From NCBI GenBank assembly GCA_016630955.3, contig CM049997.1, forward strand, positions 930,001 to 994,000: a stretch of DNA of 64,000 nt. Direction: 5' to 3'. Both the position numbers and the translations under genes were made by a program. Below, in pieces: positions 55,013-64,000 of this stretch. The stretch comes from Didymella arachidicola. Lineage: Eukaryota > Ascomycota > Dothideomycetes > Pleosporales > Didymellaceae. A model generated the notes under the pieces. It searched no databases. It saw only the letters and a list, made by a program, of their open reading frames with translations, and had not been told where the DNA came from. Position 1 is the stretch's first letter. Each line of letters starts with the position of its first letter.

Positions 55013-57481
55013 ATGCAACCATGCAGATATCTTACCCGGTGGTTTCTCCTTGGGGCTGTCGCGACCATCCCTCAAGAGTCTGTCATTGATAACAAACCCA
55101 GCAACGTTGCTCAAGATGTTAATGACCGATTGTATCTGTATGCACCAGTCAGCACATATGAATCATCATATTCCAGCAAATCTGCATACATCGACGAACC
55201 GCGAGTCTTCTCAAGATCAACAACATACACATCTTCCACAAGGAGAACATGTGCAACGTCTTGCACAGTGTATGCCCCGAAAATATCGGTAGTCTCATGG
55301 GTGCCGGAAGACAAGATAACATACACCGCGAATGTCACCGTGGGAATCATCACGACCCTCGTATTTCTATGCGACAATATCGTGGTCGCAACAAGAACCC
55401 AAACTGAATACCACTGGGACGCAGCACCAGCTGGTATGTATCCGCCGTATTCTACCACCAACGACCGTGGCAATGCTGTGGCAATAGCTCCATTCACTGA
55501 CACCTCCGTCACTTCCATTGTCGAGTTGGTATACCCAAACTCGCATATCGCATACGGCAATCAGTTTTCCTGGGAAGGTGTCATCGATATCAGCCTCTAT
55601 GACAACAATCCTGGAGTTTGCGTGACTGCAACATCCGAACTTTCGACGACACACCTGGAGAGCCACAGGCCTTTCCCCAGAGACGACTATCTTCAGCCAA
55701 CAGCAACCAGAGCCAACGGATTGGATACCTCGGGTCGTGGCTACCAGCCTTTGTGGGTACCTCTTGATTCTCAACCACCCGAAAGTTTCTTCACCCATCT
55801 GCGCATCGTATTTTATAGTCTCATGCAGGATATTCACACATATGGTGCATGGCTTGGATGTGATATCACTGCTTCAGTCGGACCAACTCCGTCAACGTTT
55901 CGCGAACCAAGATATCTGTTCGAACACAGAACCATGTCAATTGGCCTCAACGTACCTGCTGCCCGCAATGATATGGCCTCTTCTGGAAGATGGCGAAACA
56001 GCACAGGATCTGGAGCTCTTTGTCTGGACTTCACACCACAGTTAGCTGATCTGTGTGAGAAGCCGGAGATTCCATCATCTTCTGATGAGTGCACACGCAC
56101 AAGCACGATATGGAACGATACCTTTCCGACACGTCTGTCATTTATGAACTCGGAAGGCGATCGCACTGGGGCTCTTTCACGTTCAGCCTTTACCCCAAAA
56201 TCTGCAACAGGCTTCGAGACTGCATACAATACTGAAAATACGGTGATGCTTTTCGTCGTTCCTACCGAAGACTGGAACTTGGACGGATATGGTGGTCTCG
56301 TTACTGCCCCTGGAGCGCTGGTGACACCATTATATCGCAATCCGGACGCTTCGGAAGCCGCTGCGATTGCCAAATACTTTGAAGGCCGTACTGATGAGCG
56401 TATTGGCTCATGGTCGAGACCACAGAAGACTCAGCCACCGAGCCAAACTAAGGGACTTGAGATGATCAAGTCTGAATCAGTCTCTCGATACTTCAGAGAG
56501 CCTCCTGGCGGCGATTCCCACCCGGTGAGCATTACAAAAGCAATCAGCGCTATAGTCGGGCTCCAGGCAATCTCAGGAACAGATGAGCCGGCTGGATTGT
56601 ATGCTAAAGGGTCCGCTTTGAACAGGAATTTTAAGATATTCAAAAGCTGGCCTCTTGCCGAAACATCACCTGCCAGCGCAAACCGCGTTGGACCTCAGAC
56701 TGCCCCAACGACTGTAATGAATAATGCTACGCCGGCCTTCAAAGCAGGGCAAGCAGTACATACCACCGCAGACGGTCGAGCTGATGCAAATCCTCATACA
56801 CCTTGGGAACATCCCTTCATTCAAGTCTCCACCACGATGAACAATGTCGCAACCGCTGTAGGAGGGTACATTATATCCATGACTTCAACTGTAATGGCCG
56901 GCCAGCAGGTCACTGTAGACGGTCATGCCACACAGCTCTCAGTGCCGGATCTGCTCCCTCTAGTCATCTCAACGATGGACAGTGGCGTTCCCACTTCGAC
57001 AATTGGATACATCATCAGTGGGCATTCGGTTGCGACAATCGGCCAAACAATCGCCCTAAAAGGCGGGCCAATCATCCTTGCCACTCCAAACGCCATTGTC
57101 GTCCGACTCTCAACTACTGGTACCAACGGCGTGTTAACGGCGACTCCGGCGTACGTTATCAGCGGCCTTTTGACAGCCTCTATCGGCCAAAGAGTCACTT
57201 TGAACGGTACCCGGACGGTTCTGGAAGCGCCAGACCTAGTGCCTACGTACATTACGACAAGGGCGGGCAGCGATGCTGAAAGTTCACGCCTTGCATATAT
57301 CGTTACCGGCTCGATGATAGCTACAGTTGGACAGACTGTAACAGTTGACGGACGTACGACAGTGCTCATTGAGCCCACTAACCAACCAGACGTGGCCGAG
57401 GGTGGAGCTCGTAGAAGTCGGGGCATATGCTATAGTGTAGTTTTGCTTGAAATTGGAGCTGCTTTCGTTGTATGGTTGTAA
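55013..57481 (+). CDS. Large secreted or wall-anchored protein with four ~48-residue repeats
   Basis: Predicted extracellular protein of 822 residues from an uninterrupted frame. Residues 1-20 (MQPCRYLTRWFLLGAVATIP) look like a signal peptide. The long middle has many Ser/Thr/Tyr and several N-glycosylation sequons. From about residue 617 (56861) four repeats follow with periods of 47-48 residues, starting at GGYIIS (617), IGYIIS (664), PAYVIS (712) and LAYIVT (760). Each has a core of the type (T/S)IGQxVTxxGxxTVL. This recalls the GGQTxTxGGxxxxVSG repeats common in fungal wall proteins. The last 20 residues end in a hydrophobic stretch (SVVLLEIGAAFVVWL), suggesting a GPI anchor or a membrane tail. 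The function is not recognised; adhesin-like is an inference. Confidence 0.75.
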   Translation: MQPCRYLTRWFLLGAVATIPQESVIDNKPSNVAQDVNDRLYLYAPVSTYESSYSSKSAYIDEPRVFSRSTTYTSSTRRTCATSCTVYAPKISVVSWVPEDKITYTANVTVGIITTLVFLCDNIVVATRTQTEYHWDAAPAGMYPPYSTTNDRGNAVAIAPFTDTSVTSIVELVYPNSHIAYGNQFSWEGVIDISLYDNNPGVCVTATSELSTTHLESHRPFPRDDYLQPTATRANGLDTSGRGYQPLWVPLDSQPPESFFTHLRIVFYSLMQDIHTYGAWLGCDITASVGPTPSTFREPRYLFEHRTMSIGLNVPAARNDMASSGRWRNSTGSGALCLDFTPQLADLCEKPEIPSSSDECTRTSTIWNDTFPTRLSFMNSEGDRTGALSRSAFTPKSATGFETAYNTENTVMLFVVPTEDWNLDGYGGLVTAPGALVTPLYRNPDASEAAAIAKYFEGRTDERIGSWSRPQKTQPPSQTKGLEMIKSESVSRYFREPPGGDSHPVSITKAISAIVGLQAISGTDEPAGLYAKGSALNRNFKIFKSWPLAETSPASANRVGPQTAPTTVMNNATPAFKAGQAVHTTADGRADANPHTPWEHPFIQVSTTMNNVATAVGGYIISMTSTVMAGQQVTVDGHATQLSVPDLLPLVISTMDSGVPTSTIGYIISGHSVATIGQTIALKGGPIILATPNAIVVRLSTTGTNGVLTATPAYVISGLLTASIGQRVTLNGTRTVLEAPDLVPTYITTRAGSDAESSRLAYIVTGSMIATVGQTVTVDGRTTVLIEPTNQPDVAEGGARRSRGICYSVVLLEIGAAFVVWL

Positions 57482-57670
57482 GCTGGAACAGCGCTGATCG
57501 GTCAAAATATTGGAGGTTTGTGTGCTCATGGTATTTCGAAGTGACTAGGCTAGTAAGCAAAACATACAATGTCCCATTTGGATATCAACCACCAACGCCG
57601 CGCTAACAATGATTAGGAGCGAAAAGCCTAGGTGCCATGTGAAAGAGTGAACAATATATCCACAGGTCCG

Positions 57671-59082
57671 TCACTTGAGCAGAACATCGATCGAGTCCAT
57701 GTCCTCTAGCTCGCTACTCGACATAATATCCATCGGTGACAATCGCTCGCCGTCGAACATGAGCGTCAGAGGTTGCTCATGGGTAATTCCACGGGCTGAT
57801 CTGAACGCATTGGCGACCTTCTCGAATGTCGTGTCTGGGTTGACTTGGATCCTGAATTCCTCGAACCCTTTTGCTTTGAGGAACAGACGGTATTTCTTTA
57901 CTTCTGGTTTAGGCTCAGGAGTAGGCGTGCGTTGCGCTGTTACGGGGCTTGGCTCCGCTGCTATGCGCTTTGCTTCTTCTGCTGCGGTTTTCTCGCGCTT
58001 GTGTTGTGCGAACAATACGTCTGTCCATGCTTGGACGTGGATCCTTGGAGCGTTATCTTCCTGATCGTATATGTTGTCGTCACCCTCGAGTGACACGTTG
58101 CCATAGTCATCTACTTTAATCCCCAAACGCTTGATTGTGGTGCTGTTATAGAGCCTTGTATCCTTCCAGGTGAAGAAGATATTTCGTGTCATCTCTGTCG
58201 AGAATCCCTGCCGAGCACACCATGCTTCGCGCGGCTTCTCGATCGTGCTGTCTATGCGAACCTTCACCATGAGCGGATTTGTGTCTGGAAGATCCGAGGC
58301 GATCAAAAGTTGAGCGATAGGTGCTTTACACCCACTCACCGCCGCTGCTCTTTTTGCTGCCGCTCGTGCCCTTGCCCTCGCCTCTATAGCTGCGAGTTCA
58401 GGATCCTGGACCTCCTCCAGGTCATCGTTGTCTGGCCGTGTGCTGTTTGACAGGTGCAGGGCTACATCGTCTTGGTTCTCGACGTTGTATGCAATATCGT
58501 CCCCAGTGTCACTGAAGGACTTCGATTTGTACACAGAATCATTGTCGTTGTCTGAATCGCCAAGGTCTACAATGATAGGCTGCGCAGGCGAGCCTTGCGA
58601 GCGTGTAGTCCTTGCGAGCGTGTTATATCGTGCTTCGAGGGAGTTTGGAAGTGGTACCGAAGCATCTGGGGAGAAAGGTGTCCTGCTTCGTCTGAATGTG
58701 TGTAAACGTTATGCAGGGAAAATCTGCACTGGCGGACTTACCCTTTGCTTTGAGAGCGACTTGTCCTCTCAGAGCCCGCAGATTCGTCGTGCAGTAGAGT
58801 TGGCTCGTCGTAGTTTGTCAAGACTTTGCGTCTTTTGCCTTTCTTGTCTTGCTTCTCAGCCTGCTCGCGCTTCTGTTCCTCCTCGGCCCTCCTCTTCACC
58901 TCGGCCTGCTTTCTCTCCTTGGCTTCTACTTTGCGCTTGTTCTCCTCTGCAACTATGTTGCTGAATTCATTGGAGTGACTGAAGATATCTTCGTCCTCCT
59001 TCTTCGCAGCATCTTGCCAGGCTGCGCGCTTGAAAAGCGACCGTTTCTTGGTTGGAAGGGCGCCGGCGGTGGCGTCCGTCAT
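57671..59082 (-). CDS. Rad60/Esc2-type SUMO-like domain protein
   Basis: Genome-stability factor of the Rad60/Esc2/NIP45 family, which works with SUMO and the Smc5/6 complex in replication-fork repair. Exons 59082-58742 and 58691-57671 give 453 residues, close to Esc2 and Rad60; the 50-nt intron is GTAAGT...TTCAG. The N-terminal part has a charged coiled-coil (NKRKVEAKERKQAEVKRRAE) and a basic KKGKRRKVL nuclear signal. After an acidic stretch IIVDLGDSDNDNDS, of SUMO-interacting type, comes a first ubiquitin-like region (PLMVKVRIDSTIEKPREAW). The C terminus is a clear SUMO-like domain (YRLFLKAKGFEEFRIQVNPD; LMFDGERLSPMDIM; LEDMDSIDVLLK), lacking the di-Gly of SUMO. The start at 59082 is preferred over 59163. 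Confidence 0.9.
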
Positions 59083-59436
59083 TTCAGATGCATGAATGCG
59101 GTAGATGTGCTGACCATTCGTGAAGTGGAGGGTAACGCCCTGGGGTTGGTGAGCTTTGGTCAAGATGCAGGTTGCGTGCGCCGACTTGACGCGCAGTCAC
59201 GTTTGTCGCGCCTGCTTCGAGGGTTGAATATGGTCTGTGCACAGTCGGCACCTTTCACGTCTCATGCCGACAACAGATCGGCCATACCCATAACTTGCAC
59301 AAACGGCATCACGATCTGATACAAGTAGGATAGTCGATAACTGGACTTGCCTGTACGTTCCCTTTTTTTCTTGAGCGCGCTGGAGCTGACTTGGTACACA
59401 GAAATCTCTTCCCACAAACGTCACACTCAAACAACC
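59083..59436. promoter_or_regulatory. Divergent promoter region of the Rad60/Esc2-type gene and LSM6
   Basis: 354 bp between two divergent start codons. No specific element is claimed. Confidence 0.35.
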
Positions 59437-59792
59437 ATGTCACAGAGCCCAGCACCGGAGAGCAATGGCGACTCGAGAGATCCCAGTGGCTTCTTGAGCG
59501 AGATTATCGGCGCCCCTGTCACCGTTAAGCTGAACTCCGGCATTGTTTACAAGGGTGTGTAGGCACGTGATCACGATGAAGCACGGTGCTAAATGAAGAT
59601 AGGTGACCTCCAGTCTGTCGATGGCTATATGAACATTGCTCTCGAGCGGTGCAAGGAGGTTTCAGAAGGTCGTGTTACCCGCAACTGGGGTGACGCATTC
59701 GTGCGAGGCAATAATGGTATTTGAGCAGAGCTCTGCAGAGAGACTTGGACTGACATTGTGCAGTCACATACATTTGCGCTGATAATGCCTGA
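59437..59792 (+). CDS. LSM6: U6 snRNA-associated Sm-like protein LSm6
   Basis: Member of the LSm2-8 ring that binds the U6 3' end in the nucleus and of the LSm1-7 ring in mRNA decay. Exons 59437-59554, 59603-59716 and 59764-59792 give 86 residues; introns are 48 and 47 nt. The Sm1 motif runs FLSEIIGAPVTVKLNSGIVYKG and DLQSVDGYMNIALERC, and Sm2 is FVRGNNVTYI, completed by the second splice. Asn in GYMN and the RGNN turn, which bind uridines, are present. The short disordered N terminus is typical of fungal LSm6. It lies 6.6 kb from the split U6 locus; closeness is probably chance. Confidence 0.95.
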
Positions 59793-60146
59793 ACGCCTTT
59801 CTGGCTGAGTTGCTTTGAGTTTCGAATAAAACGGTCTTTCAAGTAACGACATCATGAAGACCCCACTCCCGCAGCATCAATGGAGAAGATCTCATCAATC
59901 GATCGGAAGAGTACTCACCACTCGGTATTTGCGAGACGGCAATTATGCACATGTTCTGATACAACAATTGTCGACTCGTAGAAAAGCAAGGGAACACTGG
60001 ATATGTATATTTGATCAAGTCAGGTTCCAGTCGCATCCCCGGCTTCAACTTCTTCACCTTTACTACTGCTACTACAATCTGATGTTGATCGCCGTAGTTA
60101 ACAGCTACTTGGTGCGCAAACCTTTCACGCTATCTTCACCTACAAT
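59793..60146. other. Intergenic region between LSM6 and the next gene
   Basis: About 350 bp with the LSM6 3' UTR and a presumed promoter; nothing else seen. Confidence 0.35.
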
Positions 60147-61619
60147 TTGCCTTGGCCGCGCGGAAGGCTGGTCACAATGGCTGCGTTGATTCGCATCCTT
60201 CACTGGTCCGTAACGCAACCCTTTCCCCAGTCACGCTCGACCCTATTCAAATCCCCGCACGTTCGACTCCTTCTTGCAACACGCAAGCTCAATCCAACCC
60301 GACTGCCTTTCATTTCTCAACCAAGGTGGTCTTCCTCGCCTCCTGCCTCGTTTGTTCATTGCAGAATTGCACCTCCTGACAGTCGTACAATGCCTATCCA
60401 TAGGGTTAAGTCCCGCGTGCGGTTTCAGGGTCTATCGAAGAAATACAAGCATGGCGATGGCGCAAACTCGCAACGTAAGTTTACGCGTACAGTGCTCGAC
60501 ATCGTTCCAAGATCTCCACTGCCCGGCGACATGCTCGACGAGGAATTGTTCAAGAAGCGTGTTCCATCAACCGATAAACTAGGGAACTTGTTGAAAAGCA
60601 ACTTGAGCTCTTTGCTTGCAGCAGAAAAGGCGTTCCTGGATCAACCGAATGGCCAGTACTCACAACCGTTGCCATTCTGTCAGCATGTGCAGGAAGATGG
60701 CGATGATCCTCCAGCTTCGCTCCTTAAACTTGCGCCTCTGGTACATTCAAATCGTGAGAACTATCAAACTATTTTAGAAGAGGCTACCCCGAATGAAGGG
60801 AGCCATGACGCCACGACACTATACGCACCACTCAACGGCCACCGTGAGCAAGAGGCTTTACCCCAATCTTCATCTCCAACATCAAAAGTCAGCATCCAAT
60901 CACTGCTCCAGGCCCATGCAGAGGGACAGTCAGCTGCAGATTCCTGCGCTATTGAGGACGATGATGAGGATAATGCAGAGCGGTTGCACTCATCAGCTCC
61001 GATATCAATACGGAAGGGTCAATCGGGGTTTTTGAGACGAGTGATCACCCTTTTTGCAGGGCGTCGACGATATCGAGGAAAGAACAAAGGCTCGCACGAG
61101 CAGATCAAGGACTGGGACGAATCGACGACACCACTGAACAGCCCTCCCCAGCCCTCTATGGGATCTCCATGCTGCTCGGCATCTTCCGATGATGCATCAG
61201 TATCCTCCGGGCCAATTCGCACTCCGCCATCTCTGCGAGAACCATCGCATTTCACCAGTGGCAACAATCGTCTTAATTTCCATGTGTCTCCTCCAATCAT
61301 CGTCCCCAAGAGCCAACATCCGCATCAGCCTTTCGATGAGGGTCTCTCCCAGCCCTTCATCAAGCCAGCACCACATCATAGGCTGTTCGGAGCCTACTAC
61401 GTCGCACCCGATATTTTCACGCCTGAAGTCGTCATACGAGGCGTACCCGGCCCTTCTTCACCCACCCCTCTTACCCACCCTCTTCCCAACGAAGCCCACT
61501 TCCTTGATCGCACCAACACTGCCTGGGGAAAGTGGTATGCGAAGTGCCCTAAGCCCGAGGACCTGCCGTTTGCTTCCACATACAAAGGTGAACAAGAAAC
61601 CACATATGCATGCGGCTAA
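60147..61619 (+). CDS. Uncharacterised protein, up to 490 residues
   Basis: Family not recognised. The open frame has possible starts at 60147, 60177 (MAALIRILHWSVTQPF) and 60390 (MPIHRVKSRVRFQGLSKKYK). The segment between the second and third is Arg/Ser-rich like a mitochondrial presequence, but could be leader sequence. The body is hydrophilic and Pro/Ser-rich, with an acidic patch (CAIEDDDEDNAERL), a basic patch (LFAGRRRYRGKNKGSHE) and a conserved-looking end (RLFGAYYVAPDIFTPEVVIRG; NTAWGKWYAKCPKPEDLPF). No transmembrane span or known domain is seen. An alternative splice from 61532 to the AG near 61634 would join a second open stretch reaching 61935, so the C terminus is uncertain. Confidence 0.6.
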   Translation: MPWPRGRLVTMAALIRILHWSVTQPFPQSRSTLFKSPHVRLLLATRKLNPTRLPFISQPRWSSSPPASFVHCRIAPPDSRTMPIHRVKSRVRFQGLSKKYKHGDGANSQRKFTRTVLDIVPRSPLPGDMLDEELFKKRVPSTDKLGNLLKSNLSSLLAAEKAFLDQPNGQYSQPLPFCQHVQEDGDDPPASLLKLAPLVHSNRENYQTILEEATPNEGSHDATTLYAPLNGHREQEALPQSSSPTSKVSIQSLLQAHAEGQSAADSCAIEDDDEDNAERLHSSAPISIRKGQSGFLRRVITLFAGRRRYRGKNKGSHEQIKDWDESTTPLNSPPQPSMGSPCCSASSDDASVSSGPIRTPPSLREPSHFTSGNNRLNFHVSPPIIVPKSQHPHQPFDEGLSQPFIKPAPHHRLFGAYYVAPDIFTPEVVIRGVPGPSSPTPLTHPLPNEAHFLDRTNTAWGKWYAKCPKPEDLPFASTYKGEQETTYACG

Positions 61620-62567
61620 GCATGCGCGGTTCAGGAAGGCAACGCCGCCGCCGAAATCAGAAGAGGACGTAAAGAAGAGGCTGGACGCGGAGGAGCATGA
61701 TCGTGCCGAGCGCCTGCGGTACCATTCTGGACACTGCTTTGCGGCGCTGGTGGGGTACTGCTATCCGTGGCAAGGTGATCTGATAATCAAATGTTTGAAG
61801 CGGTCCGTCCTTCCAGGCCATGACTGCCTCCATGGCTGGGCGGGAGGGACGATGGATGATTCGAAGTGTTCATCGGGCTTGAGTGTGACCGAGTTAGACC
61901 ACACGAGCTTCGCACACGAAAGTACGCGGAAATGAGGCACTAGGTTATGTTCGGCGTTTGAGCGTGCATATTCCTTGGCGTCGATACCACTATTGGGGGC
62001 TGACCGCATTTCGTCGACGTTTGGACGTCTTGCGGTACTCATTTGTAAATTGTTTCGAGTTTCGTTGCATTACAAGTGGTTGTCAAAGGTTTACAGTGCC
62101 GAATCGATCAGTCTAGGTGCATCTGAAACGGTGGGTACATGGAGCGTATTGACGTTGGCCTGGGGGTATAGTGTGGACTAATACTCAATGCAATCGTAAT
62201 ATGTAACCTCTTTTTCGACTCTATAGCTGCACGTAACTGTCTGGTAGACTGTTATGTCATATAACAGAATTTCAGGTGTTCATATCCTCTAATGCTATGC
62301 CGAAAGCTGTTCCTACGGGAACCTGCTGGAATCTGGCTATGCAGCCCCCGGAAGCTTTATTTTCGATAGACCTTGTCTCATAACGTACTGTGCATACAAT
62401 ATTTCAAAAAGTGCTAAGTGTTAACATTGTGGTATCTTTATCATGACAGTCATAAGATACCCTCCGCTATCGGGGCAAATAAAGCAATCGAAACAAATAT
62501 ACATAAAGCTCCCATACTTGATGTTTCCCTCGATACATTCTCTTTTCTATGCTCTCATAGAACGCAT
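61620..62567. other. Intergenic region between convergent genes
   Basis: About 0.95 kb between a plus-strand 3' end and the transporter 3' end. The first 315 bp keep a coding-like frame (SEEDVKKRLDAEEHDRAERL) and may be a terminal exon of the upstream gene. The rest is A/T-rich with no feature. Confidence 0.4.
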
Positions 62568-64000
62568 CTAGTGACCCAAGGCAGGTCCCTGATTCGCAGC
62601 ATTGATCTTCGCGAACTGCTTGTTCTCTTTTTGCCACCTACGCGCGTATCTGACACCGAAGCCGTTCGCAAAGACCTCGCGGATGTTCTCAAGCGGCATG
62701 CCCCTGACCTCAGGGAAGCAGAATATGACGAACAACCAGCCGACGAAACAGATACCAGCGTAGAAACCAAAGGCGCCGGAGGGAGTGATGCCCTTCATCA
62801 TAGATAGGAAGGTGGAAGAAATGATGATGTTGGTGGACCAGCATGTGACGGTATTAAGCGTGGTACCGACGGCACGGACTTCCATGGGAATAAGCTCGGC
62901 TGTCACGAGTTAGTTATGACTGATTTACTATGTGGGAAGATTGTAGGCCGTTCTTGGAAGTGCGTATGGGAGTTAAAGGGTTATACTTACTGCAAATCCA
63001 GGCAATGGTAGCAACGCCTGAGCTGTAGGATGCGACGAAGAGGATGATAACGACGATCAGGAGTATTCCGGGCCAGCCAATATTCTCGTTTTCGACCTCA
63101 AGAGTGTGGAGGTTGACAGGGATGTAAGAAAATGCCACGGCAGCAACGACCAAACAGATACACATGCCGAGAACGGTGATCAGTAGGATCTTACGACGGC
63201 CGAACCTGTCCACAATAACCAGGTTGACGAAGGAGAAGACGAAGTTGGTGGCAGAAACAGTGATGGCAACAGCAGTAGCGTTGCTGAATCCGACGATCTT
63301 AAACAGAGTAGCGCTGTAGTACATGAGTGTGCTAAGAAGACGCGTTAGTCACCAGAAGACTTTGAGGAGGGGAATGTAGACTTACTTGAAACCACTGAGC
63401 TGGGAGATAGCCATAGTTGTGCAGGCAACGAAGACAGCGCGGAATGTAGCCATGTTGGTAAAGATGCGGGCTAACGTCTTGAATATAGAGTCATCGACCA
63501 TTGTCTGAGTAGCTTCTGCAATGCTCATCTCGATGGAGTGGATCTTTGCGCGGCGCTGCTCCTCGGTAGAGGTGGGATAGATGCGGGTAAGGACAGTGCT
63601 GGCCTCATCCACTTTTCCATGAGCAACCAATTGCCTAGAAGCACAATTAATCGTCTTATCATGCGGACATGAATCGTTCCATGAACTTGCCTGGGAGATT
63701 CTGGGCACAGGAAGAGGAGCCCACCGAGCATAATAGCGGGAGCAGCACCAATTCCGACGGTCGCCCTCCATGCTTGAGAGCCCTCACCGCCGACCTGTGC
63801 AAATCCTGCGCCAATAGCAGAAGCCAGGAGTTGTCCAAAAGTAACGGACATGTTATTGAATGCCACCATGCGACCACGGTATCTGAGCTTGTCAGCACGT
63901 CACTAGAAGTATCGGTATCAGAAGCTTTTACTTTGCCGGGGCCAGTTCAGAAATGTAGAGAGGAACAATCATGGCTGCGCTACCAACACCAAGACCGACA
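62568..64000 (-). CDS. MFS sugar/polyol transporter, 5' part beyond window
   Basis: Proton-coupled or facilitative carrier of the sugar porter family in the plasma membrane. Minus-strand exons 64000-63932, 63882-63691, 63634-63386, 63331-62991 and 62899-62568 code the last ~394 residues; the N terminus lies past the window edge. Family marks are YISELAPAKYRGRMVAFNN, PESPRQLV, VDRFGRRKILLI, ELIPMEVRAVGTTLN and the C-terminal FPEVRGMPLENI, with about nine hydrophobic spans visible. One intron (63635-63690) has a GC donor (AG|GCAAGT...CTAG), and splicing it restores PESPRQLVAHGK exactly. The other introns are 49, 54 and 91 nt. The myo-inositol, quinate and hexose subfamilies cannot be separated on this part. 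Confidence 0.9.

Overview
This window is nuclear DNA of a filamentous ascomycete (Pezizomycotina), most likely a dothideomycete; the class is inferred from gene content and style, not proven. The evidence is short GT-AG introns of mostly 46-65 nt, fungal-specific families (Zn(II)2Cys6 regulator, HET-domain protein, PL4 rhamnogalacturonan lyase) and ascomycete versions of core eukaryotic genes. Exon models were spliced by hand; reading-frame arithmetic closes for each spliced model.

Left part (1-13.2 kb): 3' end of lumazine synthase (RIB4), the COMPASS histone methyltransferase SET1, a Zn(II)2Cys6 regulator converging on a secreted rhamnogalacturonan lyase, and a divergent pair made of a U1A/U2B''-type snRNP protein and the TFIIH kinase KIN28. 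At 13.95-17.1 kb lies a decayed HET-NACHT-ankyrin (NLR-like) gene with five in-frame stops and one frameshift.

Middle part (18-47.5 kb): pyruvate carboxylase with a 14-nt microexon, RPB11 with a 17-nt first exon, a small orphan family in tandem (one copy broken), a divergent pair of a peroxisome-targeted acyl-CoA/4-coumarate ligase and a thioesterase-like protein, ribosomal protein eL36, mitochondrial Mdm31, an M16 metalloprotease (Sdd3-like), a ZW10/Dsl1-type tether with coatomer-binding-like acidic Trp motifs, and two uncharacterised proteins.

Right part (47.5-64 kb) is sparser and more disturbed. It holds a possible gene relic (49.7-51 kb), a small ORF, and the most notable object: a U6 snRNA gene on the minus strand whose internal stem-loop is split by a 435-bp element with 12-bp terminal inverted repeats. 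A 5'-truncated SRPK-like kinase relic abuts it. Then come a large secreted wall-type protein with four ~48-residue repeats, a Rad60/Esc2 SUMO-like-domain protein divergent from LSM6, an unknown ~490-residue protein, and the 3' part of an MFS sugar transporter running off the window, which uses a GC-AG intron.

Functionally, several genes serve RNA polymerase II expression and splicing (SET1, KIN28, RPB11, U2B''-like, LSM6, U6), but they are scattered and mixed with metabolism, so this is an ordinary euchromatic arm with islands of decay (HET gene, orphan pair, kinase relic, split U6). No tRNA, rRNA or CRISPR array was seen.
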